DNA of 29,145 bases, from assembly GCA_934256695.1 (NCBI GenBank), contig CAKQPE010000016.1, positions 1 to 29,145 of the forward strand, in the 5' to 3' direction. This DNA is from an uncultured Eubacteriales bacterium (GTDB taxonomy: Bacteria > Bacillota > Clostridia > Lachnospirales > Anaerotignaceae). This document shows positions 1 to 6,487 of the stretch, one piece after another; the first letter of the stretch is position 1; each line of letters begins with the position of its first letter. The translations under genes and the position numbers were made by a program. The notes under the pieces are model-generated. The model had not been told where the DNA came from. It saw only the letters and a list, made by a program, of their open reading frames with translations, and did no database searches.

Positions 1-32
1 GGGTTATTTTCTTAAAGCTAAAGCTATTTTAC

Positions 33-53
33 TCCCCCTGTATAACAGGGGGA
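33..53. terminator. short perfect hairpin at left edge
   Basis: TCCCCCTGT (33-41) and ACAGGGGGA (45-53) form a 9-bp perfect stem with a 3-nt loop, followed on the plus strand by a short T-rich run. It may terminate a plus-strand gene lying left of the window. The U tract is weak, so this is only a candidate. Confidence 0.35.
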
Positions 54-78
54 TTTGTCTTGCTAAAGCGTAACATTC

Positions 79-152
79 AAAAAGCCTTTTGATTGGTTAA
101 ATCAAAAGGCTTTTATTTTAAAAGGATTAAATAAGGGTAAAAAATCCTTTTA
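79..152 (-). terminator. two-hairpin 3' end and terminator of first dctP
   Basis: Read on the minus strand, a 9-bp hairpin (arms 121-129 and 144-152) comes first. A perfect 15-bp stem (arms 80-94 and 100-114, 5-nt loop) with a T run follows, as expected for a Rho-independent terminator. The same two-hairpin layout and the loop motif TAACCAA recur after the other two dctP copies. Confidence 0.8.
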
Positions 153-175
153 GGAGATTAATTTACAAATAAATC

Positions 176-1246
176 TTATTCTGCCGGATACTGAGCAACA
201 ATTTCTTCAACCTTGTTTAAAAGATCAGGAGATACACAAGATGCCCCATCTTTTACATATTCAGAATACACCACCTGTGTTGCATCTTTAAACGGCTGTT
301 TTTCAACTTCGTTTACTTCCATTCCCACTGATTTAAGAGATTCAAGACCCGAAACATTCTGCTCGTCAATCTGTCCTCTTTGATAAGGTGTAGCTTCGGC
401 AGCCGCTTCCTTTATAGCTGTCTGATATTCTTCCGGCATAGCATCATAGTAATCTTTAGATATGAAAACAGGTGCCGGACTGAAAAGATGTCCTGTCATA
501 GAGAGATATTTCTGTACTTCTCCGAATTTATTTGTTTCTATTATAGGCACAGGATTTTCTTCGGCATCTATCGTTCCCTGCTGTAAAGCCGTAAATACAT
601 CGCCCATTGCCATAGGTGTAGGATCAGCACCCATAGCTTTAAACGCTGCCATGTGAATCTGGTTTTCCATGGTTCTTATTTTAATTCCTTTCATGTCTTC
701 AGGAACCGTTATAGGACGCACATTATTTGTTACGTTTCTGAAACCGTTTTCAAACCAAGCAAGACCTACAAGTCCCTGTTCATCTACAGAATGAAGAATC
801 TGTTCTCCGACCTCGCTGTCCATTACGGCTCTTGCCTGTTCTGTTGTTTCAAAAATAAACGGAAGGTCAAATACAAGGAACATATCCGTAAAGCCGGAAA
901 GAGGAGCCGTTGATACACAAGTCATCTGTACCGAACCAAGCTGAAGGCCTTCTATAAGGTCACGCTCATTTCCAAGCTGTGAATTTCCGAACACATCAAT
1001 ACAAACGGCACCTTCTGTTTTTTCACTTAAAAGCTCACCTATTTTATTAAGACCCAAAGCATACGGGTGATTATCCGGTGTGGAAACTCCCGCAATAATT
1101 GTATATTCAGAGCCTTCTTTAGATAAAGCCGACTTACTTCCGGCAGCTGTGCCGGAGCCTGAAGAAGCATTTGAAGAACCACAGCCACTAAACACCGCCG
1201 TTGCCATTGCCGCTACCATTAATACAGATAAAATTCTTTTTTTCAT
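176..1246 (-). CDS. dctP: TRAP transporter substrate-binding lipoprotein, DctP family (copy 1)
   Basis: 356 aa. The protein captures a substrate outside the membrane, usually a dicarboxylate or another organic acid, and delivers it to a TRAP permease. The signal peptide ends in a lipobox (VFSGC, Cys22), so it should be lipid-anchored. A short Ser/Gly linker follows. The DctP core shows a conserved Arg191 in KIRTMEN, which in this family binds the substrate carboxylate, then GADPTPMAMGDVFTALQQG and DAEENP. The ATG is preceded by AGGGGGA. No DctQ or DctM gene is in the window, so the partner permease lies elsewhere. The ligand cannot be read from the sequence. Its DNA is more diverged from copies 2 and 3 than they are from each other. 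Confidence 0.93.
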   Translation of the reverse strand: MKKRILSVLMVAAMATAVFSGCGSSNASSGSGTAAGSKSALSKEGSEYTIIAGVSTPDNHPYALGLNKIGELLSEKTEGAVCIDVFGNSQLGNERDLIEGLQLGSVQMTCVSTAPLSGFTDMFLVFDLPFIFETTEQARAVMDSEVGEQILHSVDEQGLVGLAWFENGFRNVTNNVRPITVPEDMKGIKIRTMENQIHMAAFKAMGADPTPMAMGDVFTALQQGTIDAEENPVPIIETNKFGEVQKYLSMTGHLFSPAPVFISKDYYDAMPEEYQTAIKEAAAEATPYQRGQIDEQNVSGLESLKSVGMEVNEVEKQPFKDATQVVYSEYVKDGASCVSPDLLNKVEEIVAQYPAE

Positions 1247-1318
1247 AAAAATCCCCCTTAAACTATATTCGGAATTTACTTTTATTAATTATTAAATCCA
1301 AATTTTCTTTGCACAGCC

Positions 1319-1348
1319 ATAATAGCATTTTAAAATCTTTAACGTCAA
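1319..1348 (-). promoter_or_regulatory. candidate promoter of dctP copy 1
   Basis: On the minus strand TTGACG (1343-1348) and TATTAT (1319-1324) are 18 bp apart, giving a leader of about 65 nt. A second candidate further upstream (TATTAT at 1548-1553) lies where the promoters of copies 2 and 3 sit relative to a GTATAC palindrome, so the true start is unsettled. Confidence 0.35.
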
Positions 1349-1824
1349 TGAAATATCCAATATCTAATCGTTATATAATTTCTTAAAATATTAGAATAAC
1401 TTTTTTAATATTTAAATGTTTTTTTAATGTTGAAAATAACATTTTGCAGAGCATTTTTTAATATTTTAATTATTAATTGTTGCAATATATATAATAAATA
1501 CATATCATTAAATTTGTATCTATATATGTTTTGTATATTTTTATTGTATAATATCAGCAAATAGTAATAATTAACCAATTTTGCCGCCATCGCTTATGCA
1601 AGGTATACATATGCATGATTTTTTATACAAATAAAGGTATATTATTTTAGTTTAATTAAAACTTTCTGCTGTAAAACCATTTACAAATACCGATTTTGTA
1701 TTTTTTCAAAATAAATTTTATTTAAAATTTCCATATGTAAAAATACAATTTTTAATTTTTAAAACTTCTTTAAATCGAAGATATCTATTGACAAAAAATT
1801 TTTTTGTGCAAATTAATTCAAACA
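1349..1824. other. A/T-rich intergenic stretch without a gene
   Basis: No credible coding frame is seen: possible frames are low-complexity Lys/Asn/Ile/Tyr translations without good ribosome sites. The only notable element is GGTATACA at 1602-1609, a decayed match to the palindromes upstream of the other two dctP promoters. Confidence 0.5.
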
Positions 1825-1866
1825 AAAAACAACTCCTATGGTCGGTTAATCCACAGGAGTTGTTTT
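1825..1866 (-). terminator. terminator of the small-peptide operon
   Basis: CAACTCCT at 1830-1837 pairs with AGGAGTTG at 1855-1862, and the stem extends through TGG/CCA with one mismatch. On the minus strand it ends in a T run. The loop contains TTAACCGA, close to the TAACCAA loop of the three dctP terminators. It lies 85 nt after the last small ORF. Confidence 0.75.
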
Positions 1867-1950
1867 TGTCAAGGGGTTTTAATTTTTTAAATTCTAAGGG
1901 TTTTTATTTTGATAATTTAGGGATTTTATCAAATTGTTTTCAATTTATTA

Positions 1951-2040
1951 TCAGCGGAAACAGTAAATATTGTGTTCCGTTTCAAGCTTTTCCATTTCAC
2001 TATCTGCTACTGTTATTAATACCGAATATAAGTTTCTCAT
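1951..2040 (-). CDS. small cysteine-containing peptide, family member C (29 aa)
   Basis: Not a recognised family. The ORF runs from ATG at 2040 to TGA at 1951, with AGAAGG upstream of the ATG. The peptide starts MRNLYSVL, continues VADSEMEKLE and ends HNIYCFR. It matches the peptide at 2239-2328 at 20 of 29 positions with no gap. Within the conserved C-terminal half, five codons differ only at the third base (Glu, His, Asn, Cys, Phe), which argues that the protein sequence is under selection. There is no signal peptide or membrane segment. It is the last gene of a three-ORF operon, 32 nt after the middle ORF. Confidence 0.68.
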   Translation of the reverse strand: MRNLYSVLITVADSEMEKLETEHNIYCFR

Positions 2041-2072
2041 AATCATTACCTTCTCAAAGTAATTAAAAATTT

Positions 2073-2192
2073 TTAAGGTCTTTTTTTCATAAGCGGAAGA
2101 ACAAGGCTATAACAATATTTGCTGTTTTCAACTGCCTTCTTTTCTTTTTCCGTATCTGCTGCCGCCATCATTATAGAACGTAAATTTTTCAT
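2073..2192 (-). CDS. small cysteine-containing peptide, diverged member B (39 aa)
   Basis: Not a recognised family. ATG at 2192 has a strong GGGGAGG ribosome site, the best of the three. The peptide opens MKNLRSIMMAAADTEKE, aligning with M(K/R)NLYSV...VAD.E.E of its neighbours, and carries SKYCYS where they have NIYCF. It then runs on with a hydrophobic and basic tail, LVLPLMKKRP. A conserved head, a cysteine near the end and an extra tail are compatible with a processed signal peptide. That is inference, and no AgrB-like or other maturation gene is nearby. Confidence 0.62.
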   Translation of the reverse strand: MKNLRSIMMAAADTEKEKKAVENSKYCYSLVLPLMKKRP

Positions 2193-2238
2193 ATTAACTA
2201 CCTCCCCAGAAGTACATCTTACAAAATTTTATTTTTGT

Positions 2239-2328
2239 TTAGCAAAAGCAGTAAATGTTATGTTTTTTCTCGAACATTTCCATTTCTTCATCTGCTACTG
2301 ACATTAATACCGAATATAAGTTTTTCAT
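2239..2328 (-). CDS. small cysteine-containing peptide, family member A (29 aa)
   Basis: Not a recognised family. First ORF of the operon: ATG at 2328 with GAAGGA upstream, TAA at 2239. The frame can be extended upstream to 2424, but that would pass through the predicted promoter. The ATG at 2328 also matches the starts of the two sister peptides, so it is preferred. The peptide starts MKNLYSVLMSVADEEME and ends HNIYCFC, with two cysteines flanking Phe at the C-terminus. The middle is acidic and probably helical. Possible roles are signalling peptide, modified-peptide precursor or small regulatory protein; the sequence does not decide. Confidence 0.68.
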   Translation of the reverse strand: MKNLYSVLMSVADEEMEMFEKKHNIYCFC

Positions 2329-2402
2329 AACAATTACATCCTTCAAATCACCTTTAATGTTTGTATCCAAAATACAATATTCAATTTGTTTTTGTTGAAC
2401 AT

Positions 2403-2446
2403 ATACTATCACTATAGGTTTCATTTGTCAAATTTAACGAAACCTA
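2403..2446 (-). promoter_or_regulatory. promoter and inverted-repeat operator of the small-peptide operon
   Basis: On the minus strand a perfect TTGACA (2426-2431) is 17 bp from TAGTAT (2403-2408), giving a leader of about 68 nt. A perfect 8-bp inverted repeat, TAGGTTTC (2415-2422) and GAAACCTA (2439-2446), is centred on the -35 box. That position suits a repressor, or an activator that bends the promoter. The regulator is unknown. Confidence 0.55.
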
Positions 2447-2760
2447 ATGTTTTCATTAAACTTTTTATATATACTGCACAATTTATATGTATAGTTTTTG
2501 GCTATATTGTATATGTTTATACCATATAGACATTATTCCATCGGAGAGAGTCTTAAAAATTAATATTATATAAATATAAAAATACAAAAAATTGGTAACT
2601 CTTTGCCCACTATAGAGTTTTTGAACTAAAATATATCTTATTTTTATATATGTTATTTTCATTTAAATATTATTTATACATACCTTATATCTCCTTTAAA
2701 TCCCTTATTTTTCAATATTTCTGTAAATAACCCTAAATATATGACTGAAATAATTAAACT
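2447..2760. other. A/T-rich spacer without a gene
   Basis: The DNA is almost pure A/T with no ORF that has a usable ribosome site. Nothing else is recognised in it. Confidence 0.5.
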
Positions 2761-2764
2761 AAAA

Positions 2765-2833
2765 AAAGCTCTAAGATTGGTTAGATCTCAGAGCTTTAGT
2801 TTAAAAGGATAATAAGGGTAAAAAAATCCTTTT
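2765..2833 (-). terminator. two-hairpin 3' end and terminator of second dctP
   Basis: On the minus strand an AAAAGGAT/ATCCTTTT hairpin (arms 2826-2833 and 2803-2810) is followed by a 13-bp stem (2765-2777 with 2785-2797) ending in a T run. The one non-Watson-Crick position is a G-U pair in the minus-strand RNA, supporting that strand as the transcript. The loop again contains TAACCAA. Confidence 0.8.
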
Positions 2834-2884
2834 AGGAGCTTAATTTATAAAATTGGTTTTTAAATGTTTTAATTTGAAATTTGA

Positions 2885-3970
2885 TTACTGTGCAGGATGC
2901 TGAGCAATAATTTCCTGAACCTGCTGATAGATTTCAGGTGATACGCAGCCTGTGCCTTCTTTTACATACTCATCATAGATTGGAGCTGTAGCTTCTTTGA
3001 ACGGAGTCTTGTCAACATCGTTAACTTCCATACCGTTTTCTTTAAGTGTTTCAACACCTGTAGCTTCCTGCTCGTCAATCTGCTCTCTCTGGTAAGGAGC
3101 TGCTTCTGTAGCTGCTTCCTGGATAGCTGTCTGATATTCTTCAGGCATAGCATCATAGTAATCTTTAGCTATAAATACAGGTGCAGGGCTAAAGATATGG
3201 CCTGTCATGGAGATGTATTTCTGTACTTCGTAGAATTTGTTTGTTTCTACGTTAGGAACAGGGTTTTCTTCTGCATCGATTGTTCCCTGCTGAAGAGCTG
3301 TGAATACGTCACCCATAGCCATAGGTGTAGGGTCAGCACCCATTATCTGGAAAGCCGCCATATGCATCTGGTTTTCCATTGTTCTGATCTTGATGCCTTT
3401 AAGGTCATCAGGAACTGTGATTGGACGTACGTTGTTTGTTACCTGTCTGAAACCGTTTTCAAACCAAGCAAGACCTACAAGACCCTGATCATCTACTGAA
3501 TGAAGAATCTGCATACCAACTTCGCTGTCAAGAACGGCTCTTGCCTGCTCTGTTGTTTCAAAAATGAAAGGAAGGTCGAATACAAGGAACATATCTGTAA
3601 AGCCTGCAAGAGGAGCTGTAGAGATACATGTTACCTGTACAGAACCAATCTGAAGGCCTTCGATAAGGTCTCTTTCGCTTCCGAGCTGTGAGTTGCCGAA
3701 TACGTCAAGTGTTACTGCACCGTTTGTCTTTTCTTTTATAAGATCTCCCATCTTATTAAGACCAAGGTTGTAAGGATGTGTGTCAGGAAGTGTATCTCCT
3801 GCAATCATAGCGTATTCAGAGTCACCTGCTGCTGTTGAGCCTGCTGCTGAACCTGTTGTGCTTGTTGCTGTTGAACCTGCTGCTGAACCTGTTGATGAGC
3901 TGCCACAGCCTGCAAATACAGCAGATGTCATAGCTGCCACCATTAAAACGGATAAAATCCTCTTTTTCAT
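2885..3970 (-). CDS. dctP: TRAP transporter substrate-binding lipoprotein, DctP family (copy 2)
   Basis: 361 aa. It has the same architecture as copy 1: lipoprotein signal with VFAGC (Cys22), a low-complexity Ser/Thr/Gly/Ala linker (roughly residues 23-50), then the DctP fold with KIRTMEN and GADPTPMAMGDVF. The ATG follows GGGGGA. Long blocks of DNA identity with copy 3 suggest a recent duplication or gene conversion between these two. The protein should bind an organic-acid ligand outside the cell. Differences from its sisters at sites such as NQMHMAAFQIMGA and NPVPNVETNK could tune specificity, which is inference. It forms its own transcription unit. Confidence 0.93.
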   Translation of the reverse strand: MKKRILSVLMVAAMTSAVFAGCGSSSTGSAAGSTATSTTGSAAGSTAAGDSEYAMIAGDTLPDTHPYNLGLNKMGDLIKEKTNGAVTLDVFGNSQLGSERDLIEGLQIGSVQVTCISTAPLAGFTDMFLVFDLPFIFETTEQARAVLDSEVGMQILHSVDDQGLVGLAWFENGFRQVTNNVRPITVPDDLKGIKIRTMENQMHMAAFQIMGADPTPMAMGDVFTALQQGTIDAEENPVPNVETNKFYEVQKYISMTGHIFSPAPVFIAKDYYDAMPEEYQTAIQEAATEAAPYQREQIDEQEATGVETLKENGMEVNDVDKTPFKEATAPIYDEYVKEGTGCVSPEIYQQVQEIIAQHPAQ

Positions 3971-4195
3971 TGTAATCCCCCTAAAACTTAAAATATAGTT
4001 TTTATTTATTAAATGTTATTATATTAACACTTTAATACTTGTTTAATCGTAATACTTATATCAGTTATTCTATTTATCAATATTTATCAATAAAATTCGT
4101 CTATTGAATTTACTGATTTAATTATCAATAATATATCATATATGCGTAATAACTATATATTAAACTATACTGCACTCTTATTACGCTGCGGTTGT

Positions 4196-4248
4196 ATGAT
4201 AACATTTTGTTTTTATTCTGTCAATATTTAGTATCCCTTTGTATACAA
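4196..4248 (-). promoter_or_regulatory. promoter of dctP copy 2 with upstream TTGTATACAA palindrome
   Basis: On the minus strand a perfect TTGACA (4219-4224) lies 17 bp from TATCAT (4196-4201), giving a leader of about 219 nt. Fifteen bases upstream of the -35 is a perfect 10-bp palindrome, TTGTATACAA (4239-4248). GTATAC-centred palindromes are typical operators of FadR/FCD-type GntR regulators, so such a regulator is a reasonable guess. Confidence 0.55.
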
Positions 4249-4502
4249 CATTCAATTTTTATATAAAAATACCAACTTTTTATAACAAATACAAATGTTT
4301 TTTCAAAAAAAATCTTATACACACCTTTACTTTGTTTTTACTTAAAAACAATTTCAAAAAACTATACTTATCACCGCCTGTTTTTTTATGTTTTTTCATA
4401 AAATTTTAACATATCATTTTAATATAAATAACTTATCATTATAAATCTGCCTATTAATAATTGAAAAAACATCATTATTATAAAAAAACAAACAAAATAA
4501 AA
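4249..4502. other. A/T-rich spacer without a gene
   Basis: No coding frame with a usable ribosome site and no clear structure is seen between the upstream palindrome of dctP copy 2 and the terminator of copy 3. Confidence 0.45.
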
Positions 4503-4577
4503 AAAGCTCCGAGATTGGTTAGGTCTCAGAGCTTTAATTTTAAAATGATTGGTAAAATAAGGGTAAAAATCCTTTTT
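4503..4577 (-). terminator. two-hairpin 3' end and terminator of third dctP
   Basis: The terminator arms are AAAGCTCCGAGA (4503-4514) and TCTCAGAGCTTT (4524-4535). The odd position is a G-U wobble in the minus-strand RNA. The upstream hairpin (about 4541-4577) is imperfect here, but its loop AATAAGGGTAAAAA is conserved with the other two copies. Confidence 0.75.
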
Positions 4578-4634
4578 AGAAGTCTTTTAGGGTTGTTTTT
4601 AAATTTAAGCTTGTTTTAATGTCAGTTTAATCTA

Positions 4635-5723
4635 TTACTGAGCAGGATGCTGAGCAATGATTTCTTCAACCTGGCTGTAAAGGTCAGGAGATACACAGCC
4701 TGTGCCTTCTTTTACATATTCATCATAAACGCTCTTTGTAGCGTCCTGGAAAGGAGCTTTTTCTACTTCATTAGCTTCCATGCCGTTTGATTTAAGAGAT
4801 TCAAGACCGGATACGTTCTGCTCGTCAATCTGCTCTCTCTGGTAAGGTGTGGCTTCGTCAGCTGCTTCTTTGATTGCATCCTGATATTCAGCAGGAAGTG
4901 ATTCAAAGTAATCTTTACCTATAAATACAGGTGCAGGGCTGAAAAGATGACCTGTCATAGAGATGTATTTCTGTACTTCGTAGAATTTGTTTGTTTCTAC
5001 AATAGGTACAGGGTTTTCTTCTGCATCGATTGTTCCCTGCTGAAGAGCTGTGAATACATCGCCCATAGCCATAGGTGTAGGGTCAGCACCCATTATTTTG
5101 AAAGCTGCCATATGAATTGGGTTTTCCATTGTTCTTATTTTAATGCCTTTAAGGTCATCAGGTACTGTAACAGGTTTAACATTGTTTGTTACGTTTCTGA
5201 AACCGTTTTCAAACCATGCAAGACCTACAAGTCCCTGTTCGTCTACAGAGTGAAGAATCTGCTCGCCAACTTCGCTGTCCATTACGGCTCTTGCCTGCTC
5301 TGTTGTTTCAAAAATGAAAGGAAGGTCGAATACAAGGAACATATCTGTAAAGCCTGAAAGAGGAGCTGTAGATACGCAAGTTACCTGTACAGAACCAAGC
5401 TGAAGGCCTTCGATAAGGTCTCTTTCGCCGCCGAGCTGTGAGTTGCCGAATACGTCAAGTTTAACTGCACCGTTTGTCTTTTCGTTGATGAGTTCGCCCA
5501 TCTTAACAAGACCAAGGTTATATGGATGTGCGTCAGGTGTTGTTGTACCTGCTATCATAGAATATTCAGCATCACCTGCTGCAGCTGAGCCTGAAGCTGC
5601 TGCTGAACCTGTGCTTGCTGCTGTTGAGCCTGCTGCTGAACCTGTTGATGAACTTCCACATCCAGCAAATACTGCTGTTGTCATAGCTGCTACCATTAAT
5701 ACAGATAAAATCCTTTTTTTCAT
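4635..5723 (-). CDS. dctP: TRAP transporter substrate-binding lipoprotein, DctP family (copy 3)
   Basis: 362 aa. Lipobox VFAGC (Cys22), an Ala/Ser/Gly-rich linker to about residue 50, then a full-length DctP domain with KIRTMEN and the DAEENP block. The start ATG is preceded by AGGGGGA. With copies 1 and 2 it makes a tandem set of three, all on the minus strand and each with its own promoter and terminator. It has the longest and most structured leader of the set (5724 to about 5941). No permease genes are adjacent, so the three receptors may feed a shared permease elsewhere; this is inference. Confidence 0.93.
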   Translation of the reverse strand: MKKRILSVLMVAAMTTAVFAGCGSSSTGSAAGSTAASTGSAAASGSAAAGDAEYSMIAGTTTPDAHPYNLGLVKMGELINEKTNGAVKLDVFGNSQLGGERDLIEGLQLGSVQVTCVSTAPLSGFTDMFLVFDLPFIFETTEQARAVMDSEVGEQILHSVDEQGLVGLAWFENGFRNVTNNVKPVTVPDDLKGIKIRTMENPIHMAAFKIMGADPTPMAMGDVFTALQQGTIDAEENPVPIVETNKFYEVQKYISMTGHLFSPAPVFIGKDYFESLPAEYQDAIKEAADEATPYQREQIDEQNVSGLESLKSNGMEANEVEKAPFQDATKSVYDEYVKEGTGCVSPDLYSQVEEIIAQHPAQ

Positions 5724-5790
5724 AAATTAATCCCCCTTAATTTAAGTAACTTGAAATGTTATATCCTTAACATTCAATTTATTTTTTGTC

Positions 5791-5885
5791 TAACAATCAG
5801 ATACTGATTTGCACACACGAATGGGTTCTCCAAGTCCATTCTATTCTGATTGTTAATACATTACTGCATATCTATATGCGGTAAT
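5791..5885 (-). promoter_or_regulatory. structured leader of dctP copy 3
   Basis: In the minus-strand RNA a 10-bp stem (5846-5855 with 5791-5800) encloses a GAATGG/CCATTC hairpin. The 3' arm can instead pair with 5804-5809 as a 6-bp, 3-nt-loop hairpin, so two exclusive folds exist. Upstream, arms 5860-5871 and 5874-5885 form another hairpin with one mismatch. It matches no riboswitch class I recognise. Confidence 0.4.
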
Positions 5886-5914
5886 CTATCGAACAAGTGA
5901 ATTATTGTAAAGAT

Positions 5915-6005
5915 TGTATACAGTACTCACTGTTGTTCTCCTGTTGTATATTAACATCAGCTTGTCCAACTGTCAATAATTTGACGAATATGTAATGTAT
6001 ACATT
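5915..6005 (-). promoter_or_regulatory. promoter of dctP copy 3 with two TGTATACA palindromes
   Basis: On the minus strand a perfect TTGACA (5971-5976) lies 17 bp from TAATAT (5948-5953), giving a leader of about 218 nt, almost the same length as in copy 2. A 12-bp palindrome AATGTATACATT (5994-6005) lies upstream of the -35, and a second TGTATACA (5915-5922) lies just after the predicted start. The pair could support looping or repression by a GntR-type regulator (inference). Confidence 0.55.
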
Positions 6006-6475
6006 TGTTTTTATATAATTAGCATAAAATATTTTAATATATAAAATATATTTTTTACAATTTACCAAACTGAATTTAAACTATATTTTACACAGCATAA
6101 ATTTTTTAAACATTTTTACTGTATACAATTTATTTTAAAACCATTTTTTATAAAATTTTAACACCTTACAAAATCATCATTTATTTATGCAAAAAACATA
6201 TATTTAATATATAATTAATCAATTTTATATATAAATTGCTTATAAAATATACAATAAATCTATTTTAAATGTATTTTTATATGATTTAAACTATAAAAAA
6301 TAAACAAATATATTATTTTCCTCGCCAACGCCCGAATATTGTCCTATATTATAAGATATAATGTTTATGATTAATTTTTTCTAATATTTTAAATCTTCAA
6401 AAAATTTAATAATTTATTTTATAGCAACCTTACATTATATGTGTTAATATTGTAATATAAATAATTTATATATAA
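6006..6475. other. A/T-rich intergenic stretch without a gene
   Basis: No credible ORF is seen. A further CTGTATACAA, resembling the dctP palindromes, occurs at about 6119-6128. A short G/C-rich patch at about 6320-6345 has no recognised function. A promoter for the following gene must lie here, but no convincing -35/-10 pair was found. Confidence 0.4.
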
Positions 6476-6487
6476 GGAGGGTTTCTT

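Noticed and set aside
1405..1590. 61-codon minus-strand frame in A/T-rich DNA before dctP copy 1
   Set aside because: Translation is low-complexity Ile/Asn/Tyr/Lys, there is no ribosome site, and it probably overlaps promoter DNA.
2239..2424. Longer 61-codon version of micropeptide A
   Set aside because: The extra N-terminus would have to be transcribed from upstream of the -10 box and is absent from the sister peptides. The ATG at 2328 has a ribosome site and matches the family start.
4947..5357. 136-codon plus-strand frame opposite dctP copy 3
   Set aside because: A shadow of the dctP codons; similar frames appear opposite the other dctP copies, and there is no ribosome site.
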